Position numbers and translations under genes: made by a program. A DNA stretch of 9,704 bases from an uncultured Sphingorhabdus sp. (GTDB lineage: Bacteria; Pseudomonadota; Alphaproteobacteria; Sphingomonadales; Sphingomonadaceae): assembly GCA_937873665.1 (NCBI GenBank), contig CALMYW010000050.1:1-9704 (forward strand). Reading direction: 5' to 3'. The notes under the pieces are model-generated. The model saw only the letters and a list, made by a program, of their open reading frames with translations, was not told the DNA's origin and ran no database searches. Below are positions 6,378 through 9,704 of this stretch, piece after piece; positions within the stretch are counted from its first letter, which is position 1; each line of letters begins with the position of its first letter.

Positions 6378-6433
6378 CCGAGGTAGAACCAACCATCCGC
6401 TGGTCGACACGGATTGAGCCCGCCTAACATCGC

Positions 6434-6470
6434 CGCGCCCATCTAACAGCAGTAGTGTTAAATGAGCGCG
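6434..6470 (-). terminator. Stem-loop at the 3' end of the helicase gene
   Basis: Two 15-nt arms (6434-6448 and 6456-6470) flank a 7-nt loop. On the minus strand the arms read CGCGCTCATTTAACA and TGTTAGATGGGCGCG, and all 15 positions pair, two as G-U wobbles. On the plus strand those two positions become C-A mismatches. The stem begins 4 nt after the helicase stop codon. No T-run follows, so it is not a textbook intrinsic terminator; mRNA 3'-end protection or weak termination between convergent genes fits. The rest of the 97-bp gap (6378-6474) holds nothing else I can support. Confidence 0.55.
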
Positions 6471-6474
6471 GGGG

Positions 6475-9400
6475 TCAGGCCTGCCCGGCGATGCTGGCGA
6501 TGATCGCCTCGGCGCCGTCCACCGGCACGAACACCCGCGTCTTGTAGGCGATAATCTCGGTGAAGCAGCCCTTGGCCTTGAGCTCGGGGATGCGCGCGGC
6601 TTCTGCATCGACGATCTCGATCCTTCGGGAACCGTTCACGCGGGCTGTGCGGATCGTGAAGCCCAAGGGATGCGGGGCCTTCCATGTGCCCCCGCCGAGA
6701 ATGGCGGCAGCAATCTTGGCGGGATCGGTCTGCGCCTTACGGGCAACCCCGAGCTTCTCGAGGGTCGCATCGATGTATAGGTCGTGGACGTGGCGCCCCA
6801 GCCACGAGGCGCCGGACTTGTCGACAATGCGATTGACCGTGAGGTCCTCCTTGGGAAGCGCGCCCCAGATCGGCAGGAGCAACCCGGTCGCGAGATAGAC
6901 CGTCTCGGTCACGAGCTGGCTCTCGTCGGCGGCGTATTCTTCCTCCCATAGCGCACTGAACGTGGACTTGGTGACGGGCTCCCAGGCGGACTCGTCGAGC
7001 CGGTCGGCGCGGAGGTACTCGCTGCGCAGCGGCCGCACGAGCTCGAAGCGGCGGATCATGTGGCCCTCCTCGTCCATGTGCGACGGCGCCGGGACCGCAA
7101 GCGCGACCTTGCCCGACTTGTCATTGCGCAGGAACAGCGGCTGTTCCTCATAGGTTGCCATTTTGAGCACGCGCTCGAGCGAGAGGACCTTGCGCCGCTG
7201 GGTCAGCGACAGCTCGAGGAGGTGCGAGTTTGCGCCGGTCACGGGATCGGTTCGGATCACCGTGTCCGACAGCACCTCGCAGGCCTCGACCGCCACGGTC
7301 TCGACCCCGATATCGAAGGTCCCGGCTTCCTTGGCGGCCGAGACGCGGGTCTCAACGAGGGTCAGGAACTCGTCGAAGATGGCGTTCTGGACGGCAATCT
7401 TCATCGCGAGAATGCGGTTGAGCCAGCGCTGGATCGGCGGCAGGTCCTCGCGCAGCACCCCGTCCTGATCGGTGAGCTCGAGCCCGCTCATCCGCTGGAA
7501 CTCGGACAAGGTCGTGCTCTTGAGTTTCCCGGTGGCGAGCAGGCCGTACCAGTCGTGGAGCGCGTGCTTGGCGTAGATGCTCTCGAGGTTGTCGCTGGCG
7601 TCGAACATCCCCTGCCCGCCGGTCTGGCGCTGGCCGCGGGTGAGCGCGCCCAATGCGTCGAGCCGCCGCGCGATCGTGCTGGTGAAGCGTGCTTCGCCCT
7701 TGCAGTCAGTGGTCACGGGGCGGAACAGCGGCGGGCAGGCCTGGTGAGTGCGGTGGGTGCGCCCCAGCCCCTGGATCGCCCGGTCCGCGCGCCATCCGGG
7801 CTCGAGCAGGAAATGAACCCGGCGCTGCTGGTTCCTGGCATCAAGGCTGGCGTGATAGCTGCGCCCCGTGCCGCCCGCATCGGAGAACACGAGGATACGC
7901 TTGGCTCCCGTCATGAAGGCAGTCGTCTCGGCAAGGTTGGTCCGGGGTGAGCGGCTTTCGAGGCGCTGCTGGCCCGAACCATCACGGACGAGGCGTTTGC
8001 TGCGCCCGGTGACCTCGGCGACCGCGGTCACGCCATAGTGGTCGAGCAGCGCATCGAGCGCGGTCGGGATCGGCGGCATCGCGCAGATATGTTCGATCAG
8101 GTCGGCGCGCGCGGCCTCGGCCTGCGGGTTATGGACCGGGTTACCCGCCTCGTCCCACATCGGCCGCGAGCGCACATCGCCGAGTTCGTCCTTGTATTCC
8201 TCCATCTGCCGAGTCGGGAAGGCCCGGGTGAGGTAATCGACGACGTACTCCTTGCAGTCATAGGCTATGTCGAGGGCCTCACGCTCAACCGGTTCCAGTT
8301 CATTGAGACGCCGGTTGAGGATCGATTCCGCGGTACTGACCAGCTGAACGACGACGCTTTCGTCGTTCGCCAGATGCTCGTCGATCGCGGGATAGATCGA
8401 GGGCAGCTTCAGCGAGAGCAGTACCTGGGCAAAGAAACGCTGTTTTGTCCCCTCAAACCGGCTACGGGCGGCTGCCTTGGCACCGCTGTTGAGCGTCTTG
8501 TTCTCAAGCCCGTCGACAATCCCGGTGAGTTCGAGCGCCGCTTCAAGGTTCTGGTGAATGATCGTCCAGGCCTCGCAATAGGTGTCGTAGATCGCGATCT
8601 GCTCAGAGGTCAGGTCATGGCGCAGGATGTCGTACTCTACTCCTGCGAAGCTGAGCGCCCGGGCGAGGTAGAGCCCGGAGGCCTTGAGATCGCGGGCGAC
8701 GAGTTCCATCGCGGCAATGCCGCCGTCGCGGATTTCGCTGATGAACTGCTCGCGGTTCGCAAACGCCGTGCCCGGCCCCCAGAGTCCAAGCCGGACCGCA
8801 TAGGCGAGGTTGTTGACGTCCGATGCGCCGGTTGCCGAGGCATAGAGCACGCGGGCGCGCGGCAGCGTGTTCTGGAGCAGGACCCCGGCGATGCCCTGAA
8901 GTGAACCCTGTTTCTGGCCCAAGGCCCCTTCCCCACCAGCGACGCCGCCCATTTCGTGGGCCTCGTCGAAGACGATCACGCCTTCGAAGTCTTCGCCGGC
9001 CCAGCGGACGATCTGGTCGAGCCGGGTATCCTCGACGCGCGAACTTCTGAGCGTGCCATAGGGCACGAACAGGATACCCTCGGGCGCGGTGATCTCCTCG
9101 CCGATCTTCCAGCGGGCAAGGTCGAGAATGTCCGACGGCAAGCCGCCAATCGCGGTCCAGTCGCGCTGCGCGTCCTCAAGCAGCGGCGCATTCTTCGAGA
9201 TCCAGATGTGACGGCGATTGCCCTTCACCCACTGGTCGAGAATGCAGGCCGCCGCCTGCCGCCCCTTCCCTGCCCCGGTGCCGTCGCCAAGGAAGAACCC
9301 GGTGCGGTAAAGCTGGCCCTCGGGATCCTCCTTGAGCGCAACCTCGCCGGAAGTATGGCTGAAGCGGCCATGGAGATCGCGGCTCCAGGCCTCGCCCGCA

Positions 9401-9704
9401 TAGATCACGGTTTCGAGTTGGGCGGCGGATAGCAGCCGGGCCGTGACGGTCCGCTCGGGTAGCGAGGGCACGTAGCTGGGTTTCGGCGCGGAGATCGAAG
9501 CCATGGCGGCTGATTCGACGAGGTGCGTCGGGTGTTCGCCAGCGTCCGCGATCACTACACGCGAGGGCCGGTAGTCGGAATAGACCCCGCGCTGCTCGCC
9601 CATCGCGGCGGGTTCGTCCAGTACTTCGTAGGCGACGGGGCGGACCTCATTGGTCTGGGGAGCTCGCACGATCACCGGCCGGGCTGGACCGGTCTTCACC
9701 GAGC
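6475..9704 (-). CDS. Strawberry-notch-type superfamily 2 helicase/NTPase (5' end beyond window)
   Basis: The frame is open through the right edge. A GTG at 9699 is the first possible in-window start (1074 residues), but the coding frame continues past it, so the true start is probably further right. Numbering from that GTG, HPTHLVESAAMASI (56-69) and LLSAAQLETVIYAGEA (89-104) lead into the Walker A loop GDGTGAGKGRQ (138-148). The Walker B box is VIVFDEAHEMG (241-251), and the motif III-like YASATGASD is at 286-294. The second helicase half has LVFSDAGGTGRSYHAS (603-618) and the motif VI segment LEPGWRADRAIQGLGRTHRT (632-651). These are hallmarks of bacterial strawberry-notch NTPases, found on plasmids and integrative elements. 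Larger relatives, from memory, carry a methyltransferase-like N-terminal part, which would lie outside the window. DNA remodelling or unwinding during transfer or establishment is plausible but unproven. All helicase motifs look intact. Confidence 0.88.
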   Translation of the reverse strand, partial: SVKTGPARPVIVRAPQTNEVRPVAYEVLDEPAAMGEQRGVYSDYRPSRVVIADAGEHPTHLVESAAMASISAPKPSYVPSLPERTVTARLLSAAQLETVIYAGEAWSRDLHGRFSHTSGEVALKEDPEGQLYRTGFFLGDGTGAGKGRQAAACILDQWVKGNRRHIWISKNAPLLEDAQRDWTAIGGLPSDILDLARWKIGEEITAPEGILFVPYGTLRSSRVEDTRLDQIVRWAGEDFEGVIVFDEAHEMGGVAGGEGALGQKQGSLQGIAGVLLQNTLPRARVLYASATGASDVNNLAYAVRLGLWGPGTAFANREQFISEIRDGGIAAMELVARDLKASGLYLARALSFAGVEYDILRHDLTSEQIAIYDTYCEAWTIIHQNLEAALELTGIVDGLENKTLNSGAKAAARSRFEGTKQRFFAQVLLSLKLPSIYPAIDEHLANDESVVVQLVSTAESILNRRLNELEPVEREALDIAYDCKEYVVDYLTRAFPTRQMEEYKDELGDVRSRPMWDEAGNPVHNPQAEAARADLIEHICAMPPIPTALDALLDHYGVTAVAEVTGRSKRLVRDGSGQQRLESRSPRTNLAETTAFMTGAKRILVFSDAGGTGRSYHASLDARNQQRRVHFLLEPGWRADRAIQGLGRTHRTHQACPPLFRPVTTDCKGEARFTSTIARRLDALGALTRGQRQTGGQGMFDASDNLESIYAKHALHDWYGLLATGKLKSTTLSEFQRMSGLELTDQDGVLREDLPPIQRWLNRILAMKIAVQNAIFDEFLTLVETRVSAAKEAGTFDIGVETVAVEACEVLSDTVIRTDPVTGANSHLLELSLTQRRKVLSLERVLKMATYEEQPLFLRNDKSGKVALAVPAPSHMDEEGHMIRRFELVRPLRSEYLRADRLDESAWEPVTKSTFSALWEEEYAADESQLVTETVYLATGLLLPIWGALPKEDLTVNRIVDKSGASWLGRHVHDLYIDATLEKLGVARKAQTDPAKIAAAILGGGTWKAPHPLGFTIRTARVNGSRRIEIVDAEAARIPELKAKGCFTEIIAYKTRVFVPVDGAEAIIASIAGQA

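Noticed and set aside
6422..6463. Integron attC-like core motifs (GCCTAAC, ATCTAAC and GTTAAAT)
   Set aside because: They fit the degenerate RYYYAAC and GTTRRRY patterns, but the enclosed spans are shorter than known attC sites, and no attI or integrase is visible. The pairing is better explained by the stem-loop at 6434-6470.
7060..8904. Plus-strand open frames opposite the helicase gene (7060-7950, 8038-8904)
   Set aside because: They are antisense to an intact helicase with ordered motifs and have no recognisable domain or good ribosome binding site.

Overview
The window looks like a piece of accessory DNA, probably a conjugative plasmid or integrative conjugative element, from a high-GC alphaproteobacterium. 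The Sphingomonadaceae are my best guess, from GC-rich codon use and the gene set, with no marker gene to prove it. There is no rRNA, tRNA, CRISPR array, transposase or replication gene. Five protein genes fill almost all of it, two of them cut by the window edges.

Two minus-strand blocks flank one plus-strand pair. On the right, 6475-9704 (-) is a large superfamily 2 helicase of the bacterial strawberry-notch type, whose 5' end lies beyond the window. On the left, three minus-strand genes run in transcription order: a long ParB-like protein (2071-4125), a GHKL-fold ATP-binding protein (329-1993), and the start of an ArdC-type antirestriction protein (1-332, open at the left edge). The last two overlap by ATGA, and all three left-hand genes have good Shine-Dalgarno sites. 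I recall helicase, ParB-like, GHKL ATPase and ArdC genes recurring together on alphaproteobacterial mobile elements. Their joint function is not established to my knowledge; protection or processing of incoming DNA is my inference.

Between the blocks, on the plus strand, lies a two-gene unit (4387-5472 and 5469-6377, again ATGA-overlapped). The first gene encodes a protein with a PD-(D/E)xK-like N-terminal part and a winged helix-turn-helix. The second encodes a nucleotidyltransferase of the AbiEii/AbiGii/MosT kind. Gene order, coupling and domains fit a type IV-like toxin-antitoxin or abortive-infection module, probably stability or defence cargo placed between the helicase and ParB-like genes.

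The 261-bp divergent region (4126-4386) is the richest non-coding stretch. It holds a 41-bp near-perfect inverted repeat, several smaller hairpins in the parB leader, and a cluster of six GCRAAT hexamers, some in palindromes, running up to the start codon of the antitoxin-like gene. That cluster is a strong candidate operator. The 97-bp convergent gap (6378-6474) holds a 15-bp stem that pairs completely only in the minus-strand RNA, so it probably marks the 3' end of the helicase mRNA.
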